Below, in pieces: positions 39,143 to 47,681 of a stretch of 64,000 bases of DNA. A program made the position numbers and the translations under genes. The notes under the pieces are model-generated. The model searched no databases, was not told the DNA's origin, and saw only the letters and a program-made list of their open reading frames with translations. The stretch's first letter is position 1; every line of letters begins with the position of its first letter. Source of the stretch: Shewanella fidelis ATCC BAA-318 (lineage in GTDB: Bacteria > Pseudomonadota > Gammaproteobacteria > Enterobacterales > Shewanellaceae); NCBI RefSeq assembly GCF_000518605.1, contig NZ_JADX01000018.1, positions 1 through 64,000 on the forward strand, read 5' to 3'.

Positions 39143-40160
39143 GTTTTCAGTGGTTGTATTAGCTCGTCAATTGCACCAATCATGACTGTAGGTTGGTACC
39201 TTGCTTCAGAATAGCCGTACTGTCAGTACTATCACGATAAAGCCGTTAGGCTTTTGCAAGAGACAGACATTTATTTAATGGTAAAGCCAGTTACTGTCCG
39301 GTATTGCTCACTTCAATATGTCAAACCAAACCATCTCTCAAGAGTGTCTGCTTCTTCCTACCACAACTCCCGAGCAACCAGTGCAAGCTTAGATGAGAAG
39401 TAACAAAGTCACAGCATATTTTGGTGCCAAGTGGGTAGTCTAAGTTAGTAATTTATCGACGATAAGGAGGTGCTGGCTTTGAGATTAGTGTTTTTGCCTC
39501 TAGCTAGCCCATGTTATCGAATGTGCAACTAACTGCAATTTTTAGCTTTAGCAAACTATTATATTTGTCTTGATTGAATCTGTAGCTATTTGATTGCTTT
39601 ATTTGTTGAATTAATCATTAATTCTTCTGTTTTTTATTAACAGTTATGGTGGTGGGAAAGTTTTAATTCTATAGAGCTCCACATATTAAAAGCATAAAAC
39701 TACCTTTTTTGTCACATTTGTTTTTTAAATGTTAACTCTTTTTTTTGGGAGACACGTTATTTTATAGAATGAAAAATGAAACGTAGGATTAAATATTGCT
39801 GATACATACAGTGTCATTTGTAATGAATATGTTTATTTTGTATTGCGTGTTTTTTAACACCTTTCTTGTGGTTTCTTTGAACTGACTTTTAAGCCTAAGC
39901 CACTGTTGATGAGGTTTTTAGGTTTTTTTAATAGAGTTATCGTTAATTGGGTTGTTAATTTTGGTTAACAATTACCGCTATTTTGTAACATCTCAAGATT
40001 AATGCTGTTGTTAAAATTATGAAGTTTTATAATTTACTAATTACAACGCTTTGTGCAAATAAGTTACTGTTTTTCATATATATATTGTTTTTTGTATTAA
40101 TGTGTTGTTAAGGTTTTTGTATCAATTAATATCTTTATCGTTATTTTTGTGTTGTCACTG
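39143..40160. other. About 1 kb without a gene, strongly AT-rich in its right half
   Basis: No ORF of note, tRNA or MITE end is seen. The left third is of ordinary composition and may be decayed coding sequence, though nothing is recognisable. From about 39560 to 40160 it is very AT-rich, with long T runs, typical of upstream regions of TonB-receptor genes bound by nucleoid proteins. Any small RNA here would not be visible to me. Confidence 0.4.
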
Positions 40161-40189
40161 TTGACATAAAAGTTAAATTTAAACAGTAT
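40161..40189 (+). promoter_or_regulatory. Candidate promoter of TonB receptor 1, shared with receptor 2
   Basis: TTGACA-17 nt-CAGTAT, within a block that matches the upstream region of the paralogous receptor: TTGAC(A/T)TAAAAGTT ... AACAGTATTTA. The conservation of both the hexamers and the spacer suggests shared promoter or regulatory function. It lies 90 nt before the start codon, leaving a long leader. Confidence 0.55.
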
Positions 40190-40278
40190 TTAAACCAGAG
40201 GCGTTAACCGTCCGTTTAAATAAAAATAAAATAAATTTAACTATTCCAGTTTTATCTTTTGGAATTGAGGGAATTAAT

Positions 40279-42921
40279 ATGAGCTCTGTATCATTAACAG
40301 CAAAAGCTATTCGTAGAAGCTTTATTGCAGCAGCGGCAACAAGCGTTGCTTTATCTGGATTAGCATATGCAGAAGAAGCGGCAGATGAAAAAGTAGAACG
40401 TATTGAAGTAACTGGCTCGCGTATTAAGCAAGTCGATATGGAAACTGTTTCTCCAGTTACAGTTATTAACGCAGCAGATATTGCTATGACTGGTGAGAAA
40501 ACAGTAGCAGACGTATTAAACAACTCTGCTATTAATAGCTTTGGTTCATGGCGTGGTACGTCAGGTTATGGCGCTGGCGCGAGTTCAACAAGCAGCGTTA
40601 ACCTTCGTGGTTTAGGCTCTTCTGCCACATTAGTATTACTAGATGGCCGCCGTATGCCGGGTACTAGTTCAAGCTCTGGCTCAGTTGCTGATACCTCTTC
40701 GATCCCAATGGCAATTGTTGAAAGAATTGAAATCCTCCGTGATGGTGCTTCTGCAGTTTATGGTTCTGACGCGGTAGCCGGTGTTGTGAACATTATTACC
40801 AAAAAGAATTTTGACGGTGTTCAACTAGACTATAGTGCTGAGCTTCCAAGCATTGACGGTGGTGATGCGAATCGTTTATCTATCGCAACGGGGTATAACA
40901 CTGATAGAGGCAATATCACACTAACCTATGAATACTACGGTACTGACGCGGTAATGGATCGTGATATCTGGAACATGGATGATCCGACTTACAATGCTTA
41001 TAGTAGCTTTAGTTCAGTGCCTAACTATCAGACTGCTTCTGGTTGGGGAAGTAACTTAGAAACTTGTGCTGAAACAGAAAATGTTGTTAAAGATGATCAT
41101 GGTCGCTGTTTATATAGCTATGGTGAAGTGACAAAGCTTTTTGGTGATGTAACTCGTAACTCTTTATTGTCAAACTTCAATTATGAAATTACTGGTAATC
41201 TTGAGTTTAGAGGTCGTGCGTCAGCATCTTTGGCAGACACTGAAACTCGTTATGCCGGTACACCAGTTTCGACCAATATACCAACGATGAGTAAAGACAA
41301 TATCTATAACCCAACAGGTGAAGATATTACTCAAATTCGTATGCGTTCAGTGCAACTTGGTGAGCGTGATACGCTAACTGAAACCAATAGCTTTGATATT
41401 TTAGCAGGCTTAGTTGGCTATATTGAAGTTGGGAACGGTCTAGATTGGGAAGCGAATGTTCAGCATTCAACATCAACAACCAACTCATTTAACTATAACT
41501 TAGTAAACGACAATTTAATCCAGCAGGGGATTGATTCAGAGCAGTACGACATCTTTAATACAACAAACATGAGTTACGAAGACTGGAATCAGCAGATGAC
41601 AGATCTATACCGTAGCGCAGCTCATACCGGTGTTTACCAAGGTAAGTTTGAAAGTACTCAAATTGATGGTCTAGTATCGACTTTGATCATGGAAAAAGAT
41701 GATTTCAGCTTAGCGATGGTAGCTGGTGCTGAATATGAAATGATTGATTTTAAACAGACTAGTGATCCTGAATCAGCAGCGGGTATCATCTCAGGTGGTT
41801 CTGGTGGTGATGATGTCGATGCTACTCGTGATCGTACTGCCGGTTATGTTGAGCTACAAATGGGTTTACCAGCAAACTTTGAAGTTTCTGCAGCTGTTCG
41901 TTATGAACGTTATGAGCAAGAAGGTTCTTTGACCGGCGCTACAGGTGAAGTTGTTAACTCATCTACATTTGATGCTGTTGTTCCTAAGTTTGGTTTAAGC
42001 TGGCGTCCAGTTGATTCGTTATTACTACGTGCGAGCTATGGTGATTCTTTCCGTGCGCCGAACATGGGTGAAATGTTCTCATCGCAATCTTTAAGCTTTG
42101 AAAGTTCAGTTGATAACCTATGGTGTAATACTCCAGGTAATGTTGATCCAACATACTGTAATCCAAATAATCAACATAAAACTTGGTTTGGTGGTAATCC
42201 AGATCTAGAAGCAGAAGAAGGTAACTCGTTTACAGTTGGTGGTGTATGGAACGTTACTGATGATTGGAACATTGAGCTTTCTTACTACGCAATTACTTAT
42301 GATAATAAGATTGAATCTGTTGATGTTGACGATATCTTACGCGATGAATTACGTGAAGGTTCATCTCCATATGTAACACGTGGCCCTGATGGAAAGATTC
42401 AATATATTGAGTCAGGTGTTCGTAACATTGCAACCGTTGAAACTTCTGGCTTAGATTTTGTAACTGCATACAACCTAGAAACAGGCCTTGGTGATTTCAA
42501 CTTTAAAGTTGATGTATCTCATGTTTTAGACTTTAAAAAGCAAGATGATGCAGAATCAGCGATGATTGATTATGCTGGGGTGACAGATACTCCAGATTGG
42601 CGTGGTAACTTTGTTGCATCATGGTCTTACGATGACTATCAAGCGGCGTGGACCACAGTATACATTGGTAGTCAATCAGCAGAGTACTATCGTGAATTGA
42701 GTGATTGGGATGGCTATGAAGATTATGCTAGCTACTTTAAGCATAACGTACAATTTGCTTATAACCATTCATTAAATGGCTCAATCACAGTAGGTGTTAA
42801 TAACTTGTTTGATGCTGAAGCACCGAACTACTATAACTACGCTGATTATCGTGACGTAAATGTAGGCCTATATGATGTAATTGGTCGTACTTATTATGTA
42901 AGACTTAGCCAAAGATTCTAA
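40279..42921 (+). CDS. TonB-dependent outer-membrane receptor 1
   Basis: An 880-residue receptor. It has an N-terminal signal sequence (AIRRSFIAAAATSVALSGLAYA), then a TonB-box-like VERIEVTGSR, a plug domain (~45-165, SSVNLRGLGSSATLVLLDGRR), and a beta-barrel ending in the aromatic YVRLSQRF. Such receptors import bound nutrients using TonB energy; the substrate is unknown. It is paralogous along its length to the receptor at 47682, with many identical blocks (for example GGSGGDDVDATRDRT). GAGGGA precedes ATG 40279. It is followed by a terminator, so it is transcribed separately from the OmpA-like gene. Confidence 0.93.
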   Translation: MSSVSLTAKAIRRSFIAAAATSVALSGLAYAEEAADEKVERIEVTGSRIKQVDMETVSPVTVINAADIAMTGEKTVADVLNNSAINSFGSWRGTSGYGAGASSTSSVNLRGLGSSATLVLLDGRRMPGTSSSSGSVADTSSIPMAIVERIEILRDGASAVYGSDAVAGVVNIITKKNFDGVQLDYSAELPSIDGGDANRLSIATGYNTDRGNITLTYEYYGTDAVMDRDIWNMDDPTYNAYSSFSSVPNYQTASGWGSNLETCAETENVVKDDHGRCLYSYGEVTKLFGDVTRNSLLSNFNYEITGNLEFRGRASASLADTETRYAGTPVSTNIPTMSKDNIYNPTGEDITQIRMRSVQLGERDTLTETNSFDILAGLVGYIEVGNGLDWEANVQHSTSTTNSFNYNLVNDNLIQQGIDSEQYDIFNTTNMSYEDWNQQMTDLYRSAAHTGVYQGKFESTQIDGLVSTLIMEKDDFSLAMVAGAEYEMIDFKQTSDPESAAGIISGGSGGDDVDATRDRTAGYVELQMGLPANFEVSAAVRYERYEQEGSLTGATGEVVNSSTFDAVVPKFGLSWRPVDSLLLRASYGDSFRAPNMGEMFSSQSLSFESSVDNLWCNTPGNVDPTYCNPNNQHKTWFGGNPDLEAEEGNSFTVGGVWNVTDDWNIELSYYAITYDNKIESVDVDDILRDELREGSSPYVTRGPDGKIQYIESGVRNIATVETSGLDFVTAYNLETGLGDFNFKVDVSHVLDFKKQDDAESAMIDYAGVTDTPDWRGNFVASWSYDDYQAAWTTVYIGSQSAEYYRELSDWDGYEDYASYFKHNVQFAYNHSLNGSITVGVNNLFDAEAPNYYNYADYRDVNVGLYDVIGRTYYVRLSQRF

Positions 42922-42939
42922 GTTTAGCCATAAATAATC

Positions 42940-42966
42940 AAAAACCTCCTTAATGGAGGTTTTTTT
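42940..42966 (+). terminator. Terminator after TonB receptor 1
   Basis: AAAAACCTCC-ttaat-GGAGGTTTTTTT. A near-identical hairpin ends receptor 2 (50354), another sign of duplication. Confidence 0.9.
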
Positions 42967-43342
42967 ATGGAAAAACCTCCCTCAATAGATATTTATATCG
43001 ATATGTTTTATGTGATTGTAATAACTAACAATGTATTAGTTGATTGAGTTATTGGTTCAGCTTAGCTATACCCCTTTACTAATTGTGGGTATAGATCACA
43101 AAAATCAATAACAAAATATTGTTAGTACACGTACGCTGTTGTGGTTATTTTTCAGCATGCTCGCGGGTTTTGGTTAAAAAATAACTAGTTAGATAAGTGT
43201 TTGGCATAATGGTTATCGAGGATGCTTATGGATTAGACGTTTGCTTATTTGTCACAATGCCCCGCTTTATATAAATGAAATATATAAGGTTTAGCACTTA
43301 TATGTTGTTTAAAACTGCAAGTTCTTATGGGGGAGAATTGTA
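42967..43342. other. Upstream region of the OmpA-like gene with an inverted repeat
   Basis: No gene. A perfect 8-bp inverted repeat CTATACCC / GGGTATAG (43066-43073 and 43087-43094, 13 nt apart) might be an operator. A partial duplicate of the terminator stem (AAAAACCTCCCTC) follows the terminator. GGGGGAGAA before ATG 43343 serves as ribosome site. Confidence 0.4.
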
Positions 43343-44401
43343 ATGAAAAGTACAGGAGCTGGAGTATTATTGGTCAGCTTGATGCCAATAATACCAGCAT
43401 TTGCAGCAAATGCTGAATTACCAACAGACTCAAGAACAAATAATACCAACACTAGCATATTTGTAACTTTTGAAAAGCCGTACTGGTATGTTGGTGCTAG
43501 AGGTGGATTCTCTGAGTTTCACGGTGCGTGTGCTAAAAATGCCATCGACTGTGATGATAACTCTATGGGTTACGGGCTATATGGTGGATATCAATTAAGT
43601 GACTGGTTTGCAATTGAAGCTGGAGCAACTAATTACGGTACGATATCGGCATTATACCAAGGGGGAAACACCAAGGCTAATATGTCTGGAGCAGAGTTAA
43701 CGGCTAAGTTTTCATATGGCTTAACCGAGCGCGTCGCTCTATATGCTCGATTAGGTGGAGCTTATCAATATGTTGATAGAGAAACGTCATGGGCGGGTGA
43801 CTCAAAACCATCAGGCTGGGGGCTAACAACTGCAGTAGGCCTTGATTATAAACTAACAGAGCGTTTATCAGTTCGGGCTGAATATCAATTTGTAGGCGAT
43901 GCAAATGATAATCGTGCATCTTCAGACGCTTACTTTGGCTCGTTAGGCCTAACGTATCGCTTTGGAACAGTAGCTAGAACCACCACAAAAAACACTCCTG
44001 CCACAATAACAGTAAATGCAAATCCTGTTGTTGTGCCGGCCACGGTGACTCGAGTTTTATTGGATTCTGATTTTGACTCGACTTCGTTCCATGATGATTC
44101 TAATGAGCTACCACCACTGATTGAAAAAGCCAAACAAACTCAAGGAACCGTCGTGATCACGGGGAACGCCGACAGTAAAGGTGCAATGGGATATAACCAA
44201 ACCTTATCAGAGAAGCGTGCGCAAGCCGTAGGCAATCATTTAATTTCAAAGGGCCTTAATGCCGAGCGTATTATCGTTCGAGGTAATGGAGAGCTTAGAC
44301 CCAAAGCGACCAATGACACCGCGCAAGGGAGAGCAATGAATAGAAAAACAGAGGTCGAATTTAAGTCTAAAGCATACGTTAATACTGGAGAGCCACAATG
44401 A
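43343..44401 (+). CDS. OmpA-like outer-membrane protein with peptidoglycan-binding domain
   Basis: A 352-residue protein: signal peptide (to AFA, residue ~22), an eight-strand-type OmpA beta-barrel (~45-205; WYVGARGGFSEF, YGGYQLSDWFAIEAG, GLTYRFG), a short linker and a C-terminal OmpA domain (~235-345) with the peptidoglycan-binding elements ITGNADSKG, NQTLSEKRAQAV and NRKTEVEF. It would tether the outer membrane to the wall. Its stop overlaps the next gene's start (ATGA), so the porin and the Ig-repeat lipoprotein are made as a pair. Confidence 0.88.
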   Translation: MKSTGAGVLLVSLMPIIPAFAANAELPTDSRTNNTNTSIFVTFEKPYWYVGARGGFSEFHGACAKNAIDCDDNSMGYGLYGGYQLSDWFAIEAGATNYGTISALYQGGNTKANMSGAELTAKFSYGLTERVALYARLGGAYQYVDRETSWAGDSKPSGWGLTTAVGLDYKLTERLSVRAEYQFVGDANDNRASSDAYFGSLGLTYRFGTVARTTTKNTPATITVNANPVVVPATVTRVLLDSDFDSTSFHDDSNELPPLIEKAKQTQGTVVITGNADSKGAMGYNQTLSEKRAQAVGNHLISKGLNAERIIVRGNGELRPKATNDTAQGRAMNRKTEVEFKSKAYVNTGEPQ

Positions 44402-46860
44402 AACGATTAATACAATTTTTTTCACTGATGCTTATAGTAGTGTTAACCCTAACAGCATGCGGTAGCGATGATAAAGGATTAATCTCCGGGCCGAATGAGC
44501 CCACAATTGTGGACTTACAAGTTACGCCAGCTATAGGACAAAGCCCTGCAGGTTTAAGTGTGAAATACAAAGCGTTAGCAAAGATGAGTGATAACACAGT
44601 TGTTGATGTGACTACTGATAGCGCATTGTCTTGGAGCAGCAGCGACAGCAATATTGCAACTATAGATACCGATACCGGCATTGCAACCACAGTTGCAGTC
44701 GGTACCGTTACCATTACCGCATCGAGCAGTGTTAATGGAACCGAGTTTAGCGCATCTGCGAAGTTGACCGTAACAGATGCTACGGTAACAAGCCTGCAAG
44801 TTACGCCGCTCGATACCAGTATTGCAGCTGGATTAGAACAAGCTTTTATAGCACAAGCGTTAATGTCAGATTCAAGTGTGCTAGATGTGACTACTGATAG
44901 CGCATTATCGTGGAGCAGCAGCGACAGCAACATTGCAACTATCGATACTGATACAGGTATTGCAACCGCAGTTGCAGTTGGTACCGTTACCATTACCGCA
45001 TCGGGCAATGCTAATGGCCACGAGTTTAGCGCATCAGCGAAGTTGACCGTAACGGACGCAACAGTAACTAGCCTGCAAGTTACGCCTGTAAATACCATTA
45101 TTGCAGCTGGATTAGAGCAAGTCTTTACTGCACAAGCGTTAATGTCAGACTCAAGTGTGTTAGATGTGACTACTGATAGTGCATTGTCTTGGAGCAGTAA
45201 CGATAGCAATATTGCAACTATCGATACTGATACGGGGATCGCAACTGGTGTTGCAGCTGGTACTGTTACCATTACTGCATCGGGCAGTGTTAATGGCAAA
45301 GAGTTTAGCGCATCAGCGGAGCTGACCGTAACGGATGCCACAGTAACAAGCTTACAAGTGACGCCAGCAAATACCAGTATTGCAGCTGGATTAGAGCAAG
45401 CCTTTACTGCGCAAGCATTAATGTCAGACTCAAGTGTACTAGATGTGACGTCGAATGCTGCATTATCGTGGAGCAGCAGCGACAGCAATGTTGCTACTAT
45501 CGATACAGATACAGGCATTGCAACTGCTGTTGCAGTAGGTAAAGTCACCATTACTGCATCGGGTCGTACCAATGGCACAGAGTTTAGTGCATCAGCGGAG
45601 CTGAACGTAACAGATGCCACGGTAACTAGCCTGCAAGTTACGCCGCTTAATGCAAGTATTGCAGCTGGATTAGAACAAGCATTTACAGCGCAAGCATTAA
45701 TGTCAGACTCAAGCGTGCTAGATGTGACTACTGATAGCGCATTATCGTGGAGCAGCAGCGACAGCAATATTGCTACTATCGATACAGATACAGGCATTGC
45801 AACCACAGTTGCAGTCGGTACCGTTACCATTACCGCATCGGGCAGTGTTAATGACACCGAGTTTAGTGCATCTGCGAAGTTGACCGTAACAGATGCTACG
45901 GTAACAAGCCTGCAAGTTACGCCGCTCGATACCAGTATTGCAGCTGGATTGGAACAAGCTTTTACAGCGCAAGCGTTAATGTCAGATTCAAGTATGCTAG
46001 ATGTGACTACTGATAGCGCATTATCGTGGAGCAGTAGCGACAGCAATATTGCAACTATTGATACTGATACAGGTATTGCAACCGCAGTTGCAGTCGGTAC
46101 CGTTACCATTACTGCGTCGGGCAGTGTGAATGGCACAGAGTTTAGCGCACCGGCGGAACTAACGGTTACACCTGCTGCAGTGACGGCAATAGAGGTAATG
46201 CCAAAAGTAGGGAAAGTGCCTGAAGGTAAGACCTTGGCTTATACTGCAACCGCACTGTTTTCTGACGGTTCAACACTAGACGTGACTGCAGAAACCTTGG
46301 TCTCTTGGAGCAGCGGTAATACCGCTGTAGCAACAGTCGATAATGAGACTGGTGTTGTTACTGGTGAAGCTATTGGCATTACAGATATTACAGCCTCGGC
46401 TGTATTTGAAGGCAACACATTTAAAGATACTGTGCAATTAAGTGTCATAGAGTTTATTCCTTATCATCGTCCTCTTTTGGCAAGTGAGACACACTTTGAT
46501 GAGTCCGTTGATTCTAAAGAGTATATTGTTTATACAGATGAATTCGGTAATCAAGTGACAGGCCCAACTGAGTTTGGCTATGCCGCTTTAAAAGTTGAAA
46601 CCGCAATTGATGAATGCCAAAGAAGAGGAACGCAACTAGTTTCTAACGCTAATCAATTTAATGACTATATGAATGAGCACCATGTAGAAGCATCAACTTG
46701 GCCGTTAGTTCGTTTCTTTTGGACGTCAGAGCTAGACACTGACGAGGTAGGTTCATGGTTCAACTATCGTTTAGCTATCGGTGAGTTGGCAGGACCTGGA
46801 GGTTTTGAAATACGTGGACAAGATCCAGACTCTAAGGCCTTTGTCGTGTGTGAAAATTAA
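44398..46860 (+). CDS. Surface lipoprotein with seven Big_2 Ig-like repeats and lectin-like tail
   Basis: An 820-residue protein: lipoprotein signal with lipobox LTAC (C21), then seven bacterial Ig-like domains of 93 residues (from ~39 to ~686), most beginning VTSLQVTP and containing SWSSSDSNIATIDTDTGIAT. The last is diverged. The final ~130 residues have paired Cys (DECQRRG, FVVCEN) and FFWTSEL, like the C-type-lectin-like ends of intimin/invasin-type and other surface proteins. It probably reaches out from the outer membrane for binding or adhesion; the ligand is unknown. It is translationally coupled to the OmpA-like gene. A long antisense reading frame over the repeats is an artefact. Confidence 0.87.
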   Translation: MKRLIQFFSLMLIVVLTLTACGSDDKGLISGPNEPTIVDLQVTPAIGQSPAGLSVKYKALAKMSDNTVVDVTTDSALSWSSSDSNIATIDTDTGIATTVAVGTVTITASSSVNGTEFSASAKLTVTDATVTSLQVTPLDTSIAAGLEQAFIAQALMSDSSVLDVTTDSALSWSSSDSNIATIDTDTGIATAVAVGTVTITASGNANGHEFSASAKLTVTDATVTSLQVTPVNTIIAAGLEQVFTAQALMSDSSVLDVTTDSALSWSSNDSNIATIDTDTGIATGVAAGTVTITASGSVNGKEFSASAELTVTDATVTSLQVTPANTSIAAGLEQAFTAQALMSDSSVLDVTSNAALSWSSSDSNVATIDTDTGIATAVAVGKVTITASGRTNGTEFSASAELNVTDATVTSLQVTPLNASIAAGLEQAFTAQALMSDSSVLDVTTDSALSWSSSDSNIATIDTDTGIATTVAVGTVTITASGSVNDTEFSASAKLTVTDATVTSLQVTPLDTSIAAGLEQAFTAQALMSDSSMLDVTTDSALSWSSSDSNIATIDTDTGIATAVAVGTVTITASGSVNGTEFSAPAELTVTPAAVTAIEVMPKVGKVPEGKTLAYTATALFSDGSTLDVTAETLVSWSSGNTAVATVDNETGVVTGEAIGITDITASAVFEGNTFKDTVQLSVIEFIPYHRPLLASETHFDESVDSKEYIVYTDEFGNQVTGPTEFGYAALKVETAIDECQRRGTQLVSNANQFNDYMNEHHVEASTWPLVRFFWTSELDTDEVGSWFNYRLAIGELAGPGGFEIRGQDPDSKAFVVCEN
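44512..46179 (+). repeat. Tandem 279-bp repeats within the Ig-repeat gene
   Basis: Successive units begin at 44512, 44791, 45070, 45349, 45628 and 45907, exactly 279 bp apart. Several are nearly identical in DNA, including synonymous positions, while others vary. This indicates recent duplication or conversion among units, and repeat number is likely to differ between strains. Confidence 0.92.
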
Positions 46861-46954
46861 CTTACAGGCAGAGAGTGAGTATTTCGTATAACTACGTTTA
46901 GTTTAGTCTGTTATAACGTTTAGAGTTAAGCTTCAATACATGGCTATAAACGAC

Positions 46955-46987
46955 AAAAATGCCTCTAGTTAGTTAGAGGCATTTTTT
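46955..46987 (+). terminator. Terminator after the Ig-repeat gene
   Basis: AAAAATGCCTCTA-gttagt-TAGAGGCATTTTTT. Confidence 0.88.
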
Positions 46988-47538
46988 ATATCATTTACAG
47001 GCTACAGTCGCTCAAACGGACGTGAATATCGCTATAAAAATACCTGCTAACTTTAACCTTATGTATTAACACTTACCTATCTACTTCTGGTGTGGGCAAT
47101 AATTTGTACCACTTTTAAGCGAATAAAGTTCGCTTCTGGCTTTTATTTAACCAGTTGACTCATTATTAATAAGTTTAACTTCGTTGTGATTGTTTTATTA
47201 AATACATGAAGTGTTGCGAGCCTAGCAATGGTAGGCATTAATTTTACTTACGTAATCAGCAACTGTTTTTTAAGTATTTATTGTTTTTTGTAAACCGCTG
47301 ATATAGCCATTCAAGTTTGGTCGTTATTAGTTTGCTTGCTGTTGTTATTAATGTTTTTAATATTGCTAATGCCAGATCCCTATTCCTAAAAAGCTTATCT
47401 ACAACCTTGGTGAACAGCTTTTAAATCTCGTTCCTTAATATGTAAGGTGCTGATTTTGGTTGCTTTTCTTTGTTTGTCTTTGTTCTTAAATGTTGAGTAT
47501 TTAATTGTTTTAAAAATGTTTATATTTTGTTTGCTTAT
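46988..47538. other. AT-rich gap upstream of TonB receptor 2
   Basis: No gene or RNA is recognised. Composition is AT-rich with T runs like the region before receptor 1. The only clear similarity to the other upstream region is the promoter-like block that begins at 47539. Confidence 0.4.
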
Positions 47539-47568
47539 TTGACTTAAAAGTTGCACTTAGAACAGTAT
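47539..47568 (+). promoter_or_regulatory. Candidate promoter of TonB receptor 2
   Basis: TTGACT-18 nt-CAGTAT in the block TTGACTTAAAAGTT ... AACAGTATTTA, matching the block before receptor 1 apart from a few changes and one extra base. Confidence 0.55.
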
Positions 47569-47681
47569 TTATTCCTGAAGTAATTAGTTTCTAGGCTCCT
47601 AGAACTAACAATAAAAATAACAGAGTCGATTTTTATATGTGGGAGAACTCATTTATAAAGTCGATGAATAAGGGAATATAT

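Noticed and set aside
43066..43101. CRP site before the OmpA-like gene (TGTGG ... TCACA)
   Set aside because: The spacing between halves is 7 nt instead of 6 and the left half is imperfect; the exact 8-bp inverted repeat nearby is the better signal.
44379..46136. A 585-codon antisense reading frame across the Ig-repeat gene
   Set aside because: It exists because the 279-bp repeat has a stop-free complementary frame. The sense strand has the signal peptide, Big_2 domains and ribosome context; the antisense protein is a low-complexity Ala/Val/Ser/Thr product with no start signals.
44512..46179. CRISPR-like array
   Set aside because: The units are 279 bp, in frame within a coding gene, and without unique spacers or cas genes.
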